A stretch of 64,000 bases of DNA from contig JNKK01000008.1 of NCBI GenBank assembly GCA_000702845.1, forward strand, positions 1 through 64,000. The letters run 5' to 3'. Positions 7,907 through 16,435 of the stretch are shown piece by piece. This DNA is from Lachnospiraceae bacterium FE2018 (GTDB lineage: Bacteria; Bacillota; Clostridia; Lachnospirales; Lachnospiraceae). The first letter of the stretch is position 1. The number at the start of each line of letters is the position of its first letter. The notes beneath the pieces were generated by a model that saw only the letters and a program-made list of their open reading frames with translations, had not been told where the DNA came from and made no database searches. The translations under genes were made by a program, and so were the position numbers.

Positions 7907-9124
7907 TTATCCAATTACTACATCCGCATTCCGGTACAGCGCTACCGTCTCCTTTAATCTTCTTACATAATACCGGTAATTTTCCAGCGTCGTGTCCGGC
8001 GCCGCCTGATGGTCTGTACAGATGATGCAGCCGCCCTGCCGGATGACCGGTGTCAGACGCTCCAGTTCTGCCTCAATTGCCTCCGGTCCGTCAATAATGC
8101 TCAGCTTATTGAATCCGCCGAAAAACTTCAGTTTCGGATATTCTTTTCTGAGCGCCACAATATCGACGCCTGCATTGACATCAATCGGCAGAAATCCCTC
8201 AATGCCCGCCTCCAGCGCTGCCGGAATGATGATACGGAAATCACCGTCGGTATCCATGAAAACATTGGCAACACCGTGTTCCTTCAGGAACGGAATAATC
8301 TGTTTATAGTAAGGCGTCATAAACTCTTCAAACAGTTCCGGAGAAATAAGCGGACCGTTTCTGCCACTCAGATCTTCTTCGAAAAACACGAGACTCGGTG
8401 TCACGATCTGAAAAATCTTTTCCAGCTGTTCTTTATAAACATCAACCATAAACTGCGCAATATCCTTCATCATCTCAGGATAATCATAATACGCAAACAG
8501 GGACAGCTCGTTATCCATCAGGAAACGCGGTTCCCAGAAAAAACCGCTCAGACGCAGACGCACGGCATAGTCACCGTTTTCAGCGCCCTCCCGGAATATA
8601 CCATAGGCTTCTTCCATACGTTCCGGCGTCAGTTCCTCGCGGATCACTTTTCTGACCCGTTCTTTCAGCTCCTCCCAGTCTTCCTCATCTTCCACAACGG
8701 TTCTGACAACTCGGACAAGGCCGCCATCCTTTGGATATTTCCGGATCCATCCGTCCCTGTCTTTTCTGATCGTATATTCGTCCGTATCCTCGATAATCTC
8801 CTCCTCAAAACAGATAAACGGGATCCGGAAGGTAATCCGGGCACAGGGGTCAAGACCGAGGCCGGTCTCATACCGCATCAGCGTCTCTGTCTGCATCGTA
8901 TTGTAGTAATACTGCCACCGGTCAAACGGCTCATTCAGTGCATAAACATTTTCTGTCGGAAGCTCGCCGCCATGCAATTCGGAAAGAACCCCCGCATCAT
9001 AACCCTGTTCCGTCCAGTTCTTCACAGTCTGGTCCCACGGCTCCATACTTTCCTCCACGACACCATAATCCAGCCCTGTATTGGAAAAACTGAGTGTGGC
9101 GATTTCACGTTCCCTGGCATTCAT
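7907..9124 (-). CDS. Uroporphyrinogen decarboxylase-superfamily protein (probable corrinoid-type methyltransferase)
   Basis: 405 residues of the URO-D superfamily. The C-terminal half shows the barrel pattern: NVFMDTDGDFRIIIPAALEAG, then GFLPIDVNAGVDIVALRKEYP, then KFFGGFNKLSIIDGPEAIEAEL, ending in GGCIICTDHQAAPDTTLENY. The last stretch resembles the metal-binding H/C region of MtaA/MtbA/CmuA-type methyltransferases. True heme UroD is unlikely because there is no heme gene near it and the sequence lacks the HemE pattern. No corrinoid protein or activator is adjacent, so the methyl donor and partner are unknown. It is a single-gene unit, with a GGAGG site before the ATG and its own terminator. 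Confidence 0.8.
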   Translation of the reverse strand: MNAREREIATLSFSNTGLDYGVVEESMEPWDQTVKNWTEQGYDAGVLSELHGGELPTENVYALNEPFDRWQYYYNTMQTETLMRYETGLGLDPCARITFRIPFICFEEEIIEDTDEYTIRKDRDGWIRKYPKDGGLVRVVRTVVEDEEDWEELKERVRKVIREELTPERMEEAYGIFREGAENGDYAVRLRLSGFFWEPRFLMDNELSLFAYYDYPEMMKDIAQFMVDVYKEQLEKIFQIVTPSLVFFEEDLSGRNGPLISPELFEEFMTPYYKQIIPFLKEHGVANVFMDTDGDFRIIIPAALEAGIEGFLPIDVNAGVDIVALRKEYPKLKFFGGFNKLSIIDGPEAIEAELERLTPVIRQGGCIICTDHQAAPDTTLENYRYYVRRLKETVALYRNADVVIG

Positions 9125-9176
9125 TGCACTGACCTCCTTCAGAAAGATGTTTTCATTTTTCTTATGCTATCATAAA

Positions 9177-9210
9177 ACAAAAAAGTGCTTCTGCAAAGAT
9201 ACAGAAGCAC
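9177..9210 (-). terminator. Terminator of the nitroreductase gene
   Basis: On the minus strand GTGCTTCTG-tatctttg-CAGAAGCAC (9210-9185) is followed by TTTTTTG. The 9-bp stem is perfect. Confidence 0.85.
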
Positions 9211-9263
9211 GCTGTTTTAGCACAAAATTACGATGATTAAATTCCCGCATAAACAGGCTGCTT

Positions 9264-9791
9264 TTATTCAGCCCAGAATACTCTTCCTTCTTTTCGAGCC
9301 GGCGCTGCCGGATTCTCACAATCCATATAGCCGACTGCACAGTGTCCGATTCCTTCCCATTCGCCTTCAATTCCAAGATCTTTCAGAAGCTGCCGGTAGA
9401 AATCCGTCTCAAACTCCTCCTTCGCTCTGTGAATCCAGATACTGCCCAGACCCATCGAATGTGCTGCAAGCATCATATTTCCGATCACAAGACTGCCGTC
9501 ATAGACACGGTTTTTCCAGTCTTTATGCGAAAGAACGATCAGCATCGCAGGAGCGCCGTAAAACGGGTCAAATCCTTCTTCCCACCCGCCTATTTTACAG
9601 TTATCTTCGGCAATCCTGTTTCGCAGCTCCTGGCTGGTCACTGCAACAATAATCGGATCCTGCTTACCCTGACCGCTGGCAGCATAAAGGCCTGCCTCGA
9701 TGATCTGATTTAATTCTTCCTTCGTCGGTATTTCCGGTTTGAATTTCCGGATGGAACGTCTTTCTTTGATTGCTTTTATCACTTCATTCAT
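9264..9791 (-). CDS. Nitroreductase-family flavoprotein
   Basis: 175 residues. The frame is open further upstream, but the ATG at 9791 (MNEVIKAIKERRSIRKFK) follows a clear AGGAGGAGAG site and starts where the family starts. Nitroreductase marks are RRSIRKF (FMN phosphate), AASGQGKQDPIIV, and the C-terminal HSMGLGSIWI and GIGHCAVGY strands. It probably binds FMN and uses NAD(P)H; the substrate is unknown. A TTGTAT-N17-TAGGAT promoter lies upstream at 9880-9908 and a terminator at 9177-9210. It is next to an EFR1-type flavodoxin/ferredoxin protein, so a redox or oxidative-stress role is plausible. Confidence 0.9.
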   Translation of the reverse strand: MNEVIKAIKERRSIRKFKPEIPTKEELNQIIEAGLYAASGQGKQDPIIVAVTSQELRNRIAEDNCKIGGWEEGFDPFYGAPAMLIVLSHKDWKNRVYDGSLVIGNMMLAAHSMGLGSIWIHRAKEEFETDFYRQLLKDLGIEGEWEGIGHCAVGYMDCENPAAPARKEGRVFWAE

Positions 9792-9879
9792 GTTATTTTC
9801 TCTCCTCCTGTTGTCCTTTGAGCGTTCTCCCCGGACAGACTCTGATCCATCTGCCGGAACACGCTTCAACACCACCTTT

Positions 9880-9908
9880 ATCCTATCAGACAACTCTGAA
9901 AAATACAA
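9880..9908 (-). promoter_or_regulatory. Promoter of the nitroreductase gene
   Basis: Minus strand: -35 TTGTAT (9908-9903), 17-bp spacer, -10 TAGGAT (9885-9880). It implies an untranslated leader of about 80 nt before the ATG at 9791. Confidence 0.5.
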
Positions 9909-9932
9909 CTCTGTGCGTCTAAGTTCTGATGA

Positions 9933-10850
9933 TCACACGAACCATACCGGCTCGCATCTTATCTGACAATCCCGTACCAGCATGGACCGGTGAGAAAGAT
10001 AGGCTTCATCATCAAAATACATTGCCCCTTCCGGACACGCTTTTACGCATGCATGGCATTTCATACAAATTCCCGTCACGACCGGTAATTCTGTTTTCCC
10101 TTTTTTTTCGAGCGAAATGGAGCCCATCGGACAGCACGTCTCACAGATGCCGCATCCGGTACACCTGGATACATCTGTCTGCGGTTTTGCCTTCAGAAAA
10201 TGCACCGGGTTTCCGTCAAGCCCGCGCGGGGTATAATATGGTGCTTCCGCATTGCCGGGAACACTGACCGGATTCCCATCATAGTGCTCTTCTGATTCTG
10301 TTTTCCGGATCACAGCGCGGCCGAACTCCGCAAGCGCATTCAGATCACGGGCATCAGGACGGCCCTGTCCGGGCGGCTTCGCCTCCGGGGTATGGATTTT
10401 CCGGAATACCGGTGCTTTTTCGTCCCAGGCAAACGCATGCTGTGCCGCAAACGCGCCCGCTCCGATGATCTGAAATCCATCCTTTTCCAGCAGTTCGCAT
10501 AACTCGGCGAGTGCGTTGTCAAAACTTCGGTTCCCGAAAGAAACCAGCGCAGCTGCATCCGCTCCGCCTCCGGCAAACCCCTCCCTGACAAAAGAGATCA
10601 GTTTGTTCGGCAGTTTCCCTGCATACGTCGGCATGCCGAAAACCACGAGATCTCCCTTTATGAATGTATATACTTTTCCTTCGGCACGTGCCTGCTGCAT
10701 TGTAAAGTCGATGGATTCAAATGCTGTTCCGAAGTTGTCCGCAAATTGTCCTGCGAGTGTCTCTGTCAGTATTCTTGTATTTCCGGTCGGACTGAACGAT
10801 ACCGAATAAATCCGCCGGATCTGTTTTCGTTTTTTACCGGTCTGCTCCAT
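9933..10850 (-). CDS. EFR1-type flavodoxin-ferredoxin fusion protein
   Basis: 305 residues. The N-terminal flavodoxin-like domain (about 10-165) has the FMN phosphate loop SFSPTGNTRILTE and the GMPTYAGKLPNK segment. The C-terminal part (about 225-285) carries two 4Fe-4S motifs, CTGCGICETCCP and CMKCHACVKACP. The arrangement matches the EFR1 (flavodoxin-ferredoxin) proteins of anaerobes. It probably moves electrons between flavin and Fe-S centres; the partner is unknown. It is divergent from rubrerythrin, and their promoters lie back to back at 10922-10988, which suggests joint control by redox state. Confidence 0.88.
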   Translation of the reverse strand: MEQTGKKRKQIRRIYSVSFSPTGNTRILTETLAGQFADNFGTAFESIDFTMQQARAEGKVYTFIKGDLVVFGMPTYAGKLPNKLISFVREGFAGGGADAAALVSFGNRSFDNALAELCELLEKDGFQIIGAGAFAAQHAFAWDEKAPVFRKIHTPEAKPPGQGRPDARDLNALAEFGRAVIRKTESEEHYDGNPVSVPGNAEAPYYTPRGLDGNPVHFLKAKPQTDVSRCTGCGICETCCPMGSISLEKKGKTELPVVTGICMKCHACVKACPEGAMYFDDEAYLSHRSMLVRDCQIRCEPVWFV

Positions 10851-10921
10851 TTCTTCTTGCTCCTGTTCTGTGTCCCGTTTCTTCAGATCCCTGAACGGCG
10901 AACTCTAAAAATATCATTTTT

Positions 10922-10951
10922 ATATTAACATAACGTTTTCCCCGCGTGCAA
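10922..10951 (-). promoter_or_regulatory. Possible promoter of the EFR1-type gene
   Basis: Minus strand: TTGCAC (10951-10946), 18-bp spacer, TAATAT (10927-10922). It is nearly back to back with the rubrerythrin promoter. Confidence 0.4.
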
Positions 10952-10959
10952 GCTTTCAC

Positions 10960-10988
10960 TTGACGCAGGTATTCTGGTGAGACATAAT
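10960..10988 (+). promoter_or_regulatory. Promoter of the rubrerythrin gene
   Basis: TTGACG (10960-10965), 17-bp spacer, CATAAT (10983-10988). It implies a leader of about 35 nt before the ATG at 11031. Confidence 0.6.
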
Positions 10989-11030
10989 GAAACTGTCAAT
11001 CGTTTCACACCTGATTCAGGAGGTAATCAT

Positions 11031-11570
11031 ATGGCAAACAAATACGAAGGAACACAAACAGAAAAAAATCTGCTGGCTGCGTTTGCAGGTGAATCAGAAG
11101 CCCGCAATAAATACACTTATTTCGCTTCCCGCGCAAAAAAAGACGGCTATGAGCAGATCTCAGCGCTCTTTTTAAAGACAGCCGACAACGAGAAAGAACA
11201 CGCAAAACTCTGGTTCAAGGAGTTAAACGGAATCGGTGATACACCCGCAAACCTGAAAGCGGCTGCAGAAGGTGAAAACTATGAATGGACGGATATGTAT
11301 GATAAGTTTGCGAAGACCGCGGATGAAGAAGGTTTTCCGGAACTTGCTGAAAAATTCCGTCTCGTCGCCGCCATCGAAAAGGCGCATGAGGAGCGCTACC
11401 GCGCTTTGTTGAATAATATCGAAACTGCTGAGGTGTTCAAAAAGGGTGAAGTTAAGATCTGGGAGTGCCGAAACTGCGGACATCTGGTTGTCGGAACCGA
11501 GGCACCGGATATCTGCCCGACCTGTGCACATCCGCAGTCGTTCTTTGAAGTGCATGCCGAAAACTACTGA
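11031..11570 (+). CDS. rbr: Rubrerythrin
   Basis: 179 residues. The start is ATG 11031, after an AGGAGG site at 11018-11023; a longer in-frame extension upstream has no such site. The N-terminal ferritin-like four-helix domain has the di-iron glutamates in [37 protein letters not shown] and IEKAHEERY. The C-terminal rubredoxin-like domain has WECRNCGH and CPTCAHP (two CxxC pairs). It is a peroxide-reducing protein of anaerobes. It is a single-gene unit with its own promoter and a terminator at 11581-11612, divergent from the EFR1-type gene. Confidence 0.97.
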   Translation: MANKYEGTQTEKNLLAAFAGESEARNKYTYFASRAKKDGYEQISALFLKTADNEKEHAKLWFKELNGIGDTPANLKAAAEGENYEWTDMYDKFAKTADEEGFPELAEKFRLVAAIEKAHEERYRALLNNIETAEVFKKGEVKIWECRNCGHLVVGTEAPDICPTCAHPQSFFEVHAENY

Positions 11571-11580
11571 TTTCAAAAAA

Positions 11581-11612
11581 ACCGGAAGGCTTAAAACAGC
11601 CTCCCGGTTTTT
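11581..11612 (+). terminator. Bidirectional terminator between rubrerythrin and the AraC gene
   Basis: ACCGG-AAGGCT pairs with AGCCT-CCGGT around TAAAAC, with a T run on both strands. It overlaps the last codons of the converging AraC-type gene (stop at 11591-11593), so the 3' end of that gene doubles as its terminator. Confidence 0.85.
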
Positions 11613-12574
11613 AATATTTTACCCGGTGAACACCCCATCACCTTTTTAAACGTTCTGGAAAAATAATTCATATCAGCAAATCCGACCCGTTCCGCAGCTT
11701 CCCGTGCAGTCATCTGCCCCTGCTGCATATATTCGCACGCCCGTGAAATGCGCAGCCGGTTCAGATATTTGACCGGTGACAGTCCGGTTGCATCGCGGAA
11801 CAGTTTCCGGAAATGATTTGGACTGAACCCGTACCGGGAAGACAGCGCATCAAACTCGAGCGGTTCCGCCAGATGCTCTTCCATAAACGTAAGCATGTCG
11901 GCTATCGCAATATCATTCTTCCCCGCATATTCCCTGTAAATCTGATTCTGTCTGCGCAGTGCCTGGTCCAGTTCCAGTAAAATCACTTCTGTGAACTTCT
12001 GCTTTTTCACTGCGTAAACTTGCTGATCATCTGCATCACCTGCAAGCAGATTGCGAAAAAGTGACTCAATAAATGCATATTCCCGCGGATTCAGGTGTAT
12101 CACCCCGCGCTTGCCGGGGTTCGCACGCCAGGACAGCTGAGCCGGATCATCGGTACCATAATATTTCTCCCTCTCCACCGGTATATGGATTTCTTCCGCT
12201 TCATACGCATCCGGCCGGTTCCTGCTCTGTCCGGAAGAGATCTGATCAGAGCGGACACTCTGCTGTATAATCTCCATGACTGTCTCTGCAACAGAACCCG
12301 GCAGAAACTGACAGTTGTAGATAGAGCTTTCTCCGCTGAGGGAAAATCCGTGCGCCCTGTGCGGCGGAACCAGCATGGCGTCACCCGGAATCAGCAGCGT
12401 CTCTGTCTCGTCGTACATATGTCTGCATGCGCCGCGGCTGATCAAAAATAATTCATAATATCCGTGCATATGCATGGCAACCGACCGCGAATCTGTCCAG
12501 TGTTCAAATGCAATTCCCGAATAATCCCTGACATGCAGGTCAAAGTAAGGATATTTCTTTTCTTCTCTCTGCAT
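11591..12574 (-). CDS. AraC-family transcriptional regulator with cupin domain
   Basis: 327 residues. The N-terminal cupin-like sensor (about 15-110) has the histidine-rich SVAMHMHGYYELFLISRG and IPGDAMLVPPHRAHGFSL stretches. The C-terminal 100 residues hold two helix-turn-helix motifs, ALSSRYGFSPNHFRKLFRDA and AAERVGFADMNYFSRTFKKV, followed by GCSPGKI. It probably binds a small sugar-like or aromatic ligand. It starts 10 bp after the MATE gene ends, so the two form an operon, and it may control its own transporter. An inverted repeat at 14009-14040 in front of the operon is a candidate operator. Confidence 0.9.
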   Translation of the reverse strand: MQREEKKYPYFDLHVRDYSGIAFEHWTDSRSVAMHMHGYYELFLISRGACRHMYDETETLLIPGDAMLVPPHRAHGFSLSGESSIYNCQFLPGSVAETVMEIIQQSVRSDQISSGQSRNRPDAYEAEEIHIPVEREKYYGTDDPAQLSWRANPGKRGVIHLNPREYAFIESLFRNLLAGDADDQQVYAVKKQKFTEVILLELDQALRRQNQIYREYAGKNDIAIADMLTFMEEHLAEPLEFDALSSRYGFSPNHFRKLFRDATGLSPVKYLNRLRISRACEYMQQGQMTAREAAERVGFADMNYFSRTFKKVMGCSPGKILKTGRLF

Positions 12575-12584
12575 AATAACCTCA

Positions 12585-14000
12585 TCACAAAAATGCAGAT
12601 CCTTTCCCTGTCTTCTGACAGTTTTTCAGGAATCTGTACAACATTGATACCGAAATAATCATCATAATCAGTTCTGTTAAGGGCTGTGCCCAGATCAGTC
12701 CGCAGAATCCAAAAAAACGATTCAACAGAAGCAGCAGCGGAATATACAGCAGGAGCTGCCGCACAACTGTGATTCCAAATGCATACTGCGGCTTTCCGAT
12801 AGCCTGAAAGGATATTCTGCTCATAGAAACAGCACCGACAAAGGGCAGAATCCACATCATTGCGCGCAGAACGGTACTGCCGGTGCGGATCACCTCTTCT
12901 GACTGTGAAAACAGTCCGATTAATGCCGGCGCTGCCAGGCCGTATACAGCCATCAGACAGAGTTCCGTTCCTGAGACAATCAGAATGCCCGCGCGCAGAA
13001 TCTGCAGCATGCGCCGGTAATTCCGCGCCCCGTAATTATATCCCATCAAAGGCTGAACCCCCGCTGCGAATCCCTGATAAATATAACTGCCCAGCGAGAG
13101 GATTTTCTGTGAAATTCCGGTTGCGGCCACCGTCAGCTCTCCGTAGTGTACCGCCAGTTTGTTATTTACGACATAAGCTGCAGATGTCAGTAATGTTTCC
13201 ATTGTCGCAGGCACTCCCACCTGGAAAATCTCACGTACAATCCCGGCGGCGGGTTTTATATACCGGATCGAAGGCCGCAGCAGCGTTTTTCCGCGCAGAT
13301 AGAACTGCAGAGAAATCAAAGCAGCTATGGCGTTGCTGAGAACGGTTGCCGCTGCCGCACCGGTGATTTCCATTTTCCAAACGAAAATGAACAAAGGATC
13401 CAGCGCTATATTCAGAACAGTTCCTGCAATCATTCCCGCCATTGAGTATTTGACTGATCCCTCGCTCCGAAGAAGCTGACCGAATGTATAGTTTCCCATC
13501 AGCCCGATACTTCCGATGAGCAGTACAGCCACATACTCCCGCGTATACGCATATGTATTAGCCCCGGCACCAAGTGCCTGAATAATCAGCGGAAGAAACA
13601 GAAGACCGGCTCCGGTGACCGCGGCGCTGTTTATCACCGTCAGTACCATTCCTGTCGTCAGCGTATGGCAGGCTTTCTCCGGATCGGAAGCACCGAGACA
13701 TCTGGCGATCAGTGACGCCGCACCGGTGCCGACCATATTTGAAACCGCGATCATAATCATCATCACGGGATATGCCAGATTAACTGCTGCCATCTGGTAA
13801 TCATCATGCAGCTGTCCGATAAACCAGGTATCGGTCAGATTATACAATGCCATAACCATCATGCCGGCAATCAGCGGGACACCAAGTTTCAGAACGGCGC
13901 GGGATGGTTTTTCTTCACGCAGCAGAATGATTCTTCTGTCTTCTTTCCTGTTGATACTGCTTTCCTCTGACAATAACTTGTGTGTTTTCATGGTAAACAC
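12585..14000 (-). CDS. MATE-family multidrug efflux transporter
   Basis: About 470 residues with twelve hydrophobic segments. MATE marks include LGVPLIAGMMVMALYNLTDTWFIGQL, then ARCLGASDPEKA near the second loop and LMGYNYGARNYRRM in the second half, consistent with internal repeats of six helices. It is a cation- or drug-coupled exporter of unknown substrate. The frame opens with GTG at 14000, and an ATG at 13991 is an alternative. Neither has a strong ribosome binding site, so the start is uncertain by three codons. It is followed 10 bp later by the AraC-type regulator. Confidence 0.92.
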   Translation of the reverse strand: MFTMKTHKLLSEESSINRKEDRRIILLREEKPSRAVLKLGVPLIAGMMVMALYNLTDTWFIGQLHDDYQMAAVNLAYPVMMIMIAVSNMVGTGAASLIARCLGASDPEKACHTLTTGMVLTVINSAAVTGAGLLFLPLIIQALGAGANTYAYTREYVAVLLIGSIGLMGNYTFGQLLRSEGSVKYSMAGMIAGTVLNIALDPLFIFVWKMEITGAAAATVLSNAIAALISLQFYLRGKTLLRPSIRYIKPAAGIVREIFQVGVPATMETLLTSAAYVVNNKLAVHYGELTVAATGISQKILSLGSYIYQGFAAGVQPLMGYNYGARNYRRMLQILRAGILIVSGTELCLMAVYGLAAPALIGLFSQSEEVIRTGSTVLRAMMWILPFVGAVSMSRISFQAIGKPQYAFGITVVRQLLLYIPLLLLLNRFFGFCGLIWAQPLTELIMMIISVSMLYRFLKNCQKTGKGSAFL

Positions 14001-14008
14001 TATAACAC

Positions 14009-14040
14009 ATGTATTGTCAAAGATAAATTATACAATACAT
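14009..14040 (-). promoter_or_regulatory. Inverted repeat over the -10 of the MATE-AraC operon
   Basis: ATGTATTGT (14009-14017) and ACAATACAT (14032-14040) form a perfect 9+9 inverted repeat with a 14-bp spacer. A minus-strand TATAAT (14032-14027) lies at its upstream arm, with no good -35 at the normal distance. The layout fits a regulated operator or activator site; the binding protein is unknown. Confidence 0.5.
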
Positions 14041-14127
14041 CATACAATCTCTTTCTGTCAGGACCTGCCGGCTGATTAATAATGGATTCTCTTATGCCGG
14101 AATACTGCTGAAACCATAAAAAATAAC

Positions 14128-14156
14128 TTGATTTTCACAGGCAATCTATATAGAAT
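14128..14156 (+). promoter_or_regulatory. Promoter of the STAS-domain gene
   Basis: TTGATT (14128-14133), 17-bp spacer, TAGAAT (14151-14156), about 92 bp before the start codon. Confidence 0.5.
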
Positions 14157-14248
14157 TCTATTTAGCAGTTCAAATATATGATAGCAAACCCGGTTACACA
14201 GAACAGAGTTTCCGACTATCTGGAATATAATGGAAAGGAACGATCAAA

Positions 14249-14548
14249 ATGTTAAACATCGTTAAGAATCTGGAAGACACAAAGCTGTCCGTTGCACTGG
14301 AAGGACGTCTTGACACGACAACTGCTCCGGAACTTGACAACAGTCTCAAAGAGTCGATTGCAGAAGTAAAAGAGCTTGTATTTGATTTTGCAGGCCTTGA
14401 ATATATTTCTTCTGCAGGACTTCGTGTTCTGCTCTCTGCCCAGAAAACGATGAACCAGCAGGGAAGCATGAAGCTGATCCATGTCAGCAGTGAAGTCAAT
14501 GAGATTTTTGAAGTCACCGGATTCTCAGATATCCTGACAATTGAATAA
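14249..14548 (+). CDS. STAS-domain anti-sigma factor antagonist
   Basis: 99 residues of the STAS fold, like SpoIIAA and RsbV. Residues LEGRLDTTTAPELDNSL form the first strands. The phospho-acceptor region is FAGLEYISSAGLRVLLSAQ, with serines at 54 and 55 where a partner kinase would act. The AAAGGAA site supports the ATG. No anti-sigma kinase or sigma factor is adjacent on this strand, so the partner switch is not visible here. It is a single-gene unit with a promoter and terminator. A role in stress, envelope or c-di-GMP-type control is possible but not shown. Confidence 0.92.
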   Translation: MLNIVKNLEDTKLSVALEGRLDTTTAPELDNSLKESIAEVKELVFDFAGLEYISSAGLRVLLSAQKTMNQQGSMKLIHVSSEVNEIFEVTGFSDILTIE

Positions 14549-14574
14549 AAGCAGCCTGATAAGCCGATATGCAA

Positions 14575-14606
14575 AAAACCGCACGCAAATTGCGCGCGGT
14601 TTTTTA
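14575..14606 (+). terminator. Bidirectional terminator after the STAS and RidA genes
   Basis: AACCGC-A-CGCAA and ATTGCG-CGCGGTT form a stem with T runs on both strands. It lies between the converging STAS and RidA genes. Confidence 0.85.
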
Positions 14607-14633
14607 GTTCAGACCCGATATTTCATGCCTGTT

Positions 14634-15029
14634 CTAAATAACTGCCACTGCCTCGATTTCAACCAGTGCTCCCTTCGGGATCGCTGCTGCCTGAAAAGCG
14701 GCGCGTGCCGGATACGGTTCAGTAAAGAATTCCGCATAAACATCATTCATTGCAGTAAAATCTGCAATGTCTGCCAGCAGAACTGTCGTCTTAACGACAT
14801 GACTCATATCTGTACCGGCTGCAGCAAGAATATTTTTAATGTTGGTCAGGCTCTGACGTGTCTGCGCCGCAATATCATCTCCCGCAAATTCTCCCTTCGC
14901 AGGATCAATCGGAATCTGTCCGGAAACATAAATTGTATTGCCTGCCTTGATTGCCTGGGAATACGGGCCGATTGCCGCCGGCGCCTTCTCTGTTGCGATT
15001 CGTTCATTCATTGTGCTGTTCCTCCTCAT
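14634..15029 (-). CDS. ridA: RidA-family enamine/imine deaminase
   Basis: 131 residues of the RidA (YjgF/UK114) family, which hydrolyses reactive enamine intermediates such as 2-aminoacrylate. Family marks are ATEKAPAAIGPYSQAIKAGN, VSGQIPIDPAKGEF and the C-terminal YPARAAFQAAAIPKGALVEI stretch with the conserved arginine. It follows the LRR gene by 14 bp and may be the last gene of that operon, though its function is unrelated as far as can be seen. The site before the ATG is moderate. Confidence 0.95.
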   Translation of the reverse strand: MRRNSTMNERIATEKAPAAIGPYSQAIKAGNTIYVSGQIPIDPAKGEFAGDDIAAQTRQSLTNIKNILAAAGTDMSHVVKTTVLLADIADFTAMNDVYAEFFTEPYPARAAFQAAAIPKGALVEIEAVAVI

Positions 15030-15043
15030 TATATAAAAAATGA

Positions 15044-16420
15044 TTATAAAGAAAAATCAAAGGTCTCAGTTTTCAGATGCCTGTTTTTGTAGTCCATCAG
15101 CCAGGCAAGTGTCTCCCGGTGCACTTCTGATCCGGTTCCGTCTGACTGTCCGGAACGCTGTACTTTTCCGTTCAGACGTCTGAACGGATACGGTTCTGTT
15201 TTCTCACCGTTTGCCGCCCGGATCAGACGGTCGATATTCTGATCAGTCAGAAATCCTTGTCCTGCAAGCCGTTCCAGAAGCGATAGATCATTCTGTTCTG
15301 CAATCATCTGAATCACTTCCTCCATCCTGCCCAGCAGAGATGCCCACAGAAGTGCATGGCTTCCTCCCGAAAAGCCGGTTCCATACTCCAGCCGGCTGCA
15401 CGCCATTCTGACGCGGTTCAGATTCAGATGTTTTTCCTGCAGAATTTCATCATAAGTAGAAAAATCGTACAGCTTTCCGTTTTGTCCAAACTGCTTCAGC
15501 AGATTTTTCAGCAGATAAGAGTCAGACTGCGGAAAAAAAACAGTTCCGTCCTGAAATACTGCCTCTTCCAGAGGATTTTCCAGAAAGGCATCCGCACCGA
15601 TTTCCTTTACTGACGCAGGGATAATCACCCGCCGGACCCCGCTTCGAAAAAAAGCCTCCCTGCAGATCCGCACAGTCTCTCCGCTGATCTCCGCCGCCTG
15701 TTCACCGCCAAAATACCGGACCAGTTCCAGCCTGCCGTGTCCGGCTCTGCGGTATAAGGTACAATGATCAGTAAAAAACACCGGATTATTTCCTGAAACC
15801 TGTATCTGATGAATTCCCCGGTGTAAAGAAAACGGATCATGTATATTAACCAGAACACCTTCCGGCAATTCCGCGAGAGAAGCCGGAAGTTTCACCTGCT
15901 CCAGCAGCTCACTGTCCAGAAACACATCCTCTGCAACCGCTTTTGTTCCCTCCGGGATCTCATAAAATACCGGTGCCCTGCTTCCATTTACACAGACCAG
16001 AGCCTGCTCTCTGTAAATACCGAATCCGTCGGAAGTATAGACCGGATTACATTCGTCAATCAGAAGAGAGCAGCCCGCTCCTGCGATGTCATCTATCTGC
16101 CGGACACTTGCGGGAATGAAGACCTCCTCAAGTCCCGTTGCGTGAAACGCACCTGCCCCGATTTGTTCAACCCCCTCTTCCAGAACCAGTTTCGTCAGAC
16201 TCAGACAGAGTTCAAATGCGGCCGGCTCGATTACCCGCACAGTACCGGGTACATGAATCCGCTCGATAAACAATCCGTCTTCATAAAAAGCGTGGGTTCC
16301 GACTGCCCGGACCGGCAGACCTCCGATTTCATCGGGAATCTCAACACATGCCGCGTCCCCGTGATAGGAAGTCACACGCAGTCCGTCCGCACATGTCACA
16401 TAATCAAATTCATAACTCAT
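15044..16420 (-). CDS. Cytoplasmic leucine-rich-repeat (BspA-like) protein
   Basis: 458 residues, with no signal peptide or membrane segment, which is unusual for BspA-like LRR_5 proteins. Repeats of the type 'I..GAF....L..V.IP.SV..I...AF' are visible at about residues 20-120 (GGLPVRAVGTHAFYEDG, IHVPGTVRVIEPAAFELC, EQIGAGAFHATGLEEVFIP) and again at about 240-290 (RICREAFFRSGVRRVIIP). The C-terminal third is different, with a helical stretch about 360-400 (SHALLWASLLGRMEEVIQMI) that resembles an ankyrin-type helix pair. It lies 15 bp after the AAA ATPase gene, so it is likely a binding or adaptor protein for the AAA/VWA pair. Function unknown. Confidence 0.75.
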   Translation of the reverse strand: MSYEFDYVTCADGLRVTSYHGDAACVEIPDEIGGLPVRAVGTHAFYEDGLFIERIHVPGTVRVIEPAAFELCLSLTKLVLEEGVEQIGAGAFHATGLEEVFIPASVRQIDDIAGAGCSLLIDECNPVYTSDGFGIYREQALVCVNGSRAPVFYEIPEGTKAVAEDVFLDSELLEQVKLPASLAELPEGVLVNIHDPFSLHRGIHQIQVSGNNPVFFTDHCTLYRRAGHGRLELVRYFGGEQAAEISGETVRICREAFFRSGVRRVIIPASVKEIGADAFLENPLEEAVFQDGTVFFPQSDSYLLKNLLKQFGQNGKLYDFSTYDEILQEKHLNLNRVRMACSRLEYGTGFSGGSHALLWASLLGRMEEVIQMIAEQNDLSLLERLAGQGFLTDQNIDRLIRAANGEKTEPYPFRRLNGKVQRSGQSDGTGSEVHRETLAWLMDYKNRHLKTETFDFSL

Positions 16421-16435
16421 TTTTTAATCTCTGTT

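Noticed and set aside
7907-9124. Heme-pathway HemE
   Set aside because: The protein resembles the URO-D superfamily but lacks the HemE pattern and has no heme-pathway neighbours.
9792-9908. 39-residue extension of the nitroreductase
   Set aside because: It overlaps the promoter -10/-35 region and the start at 9791 has a much better ribosome binding site.
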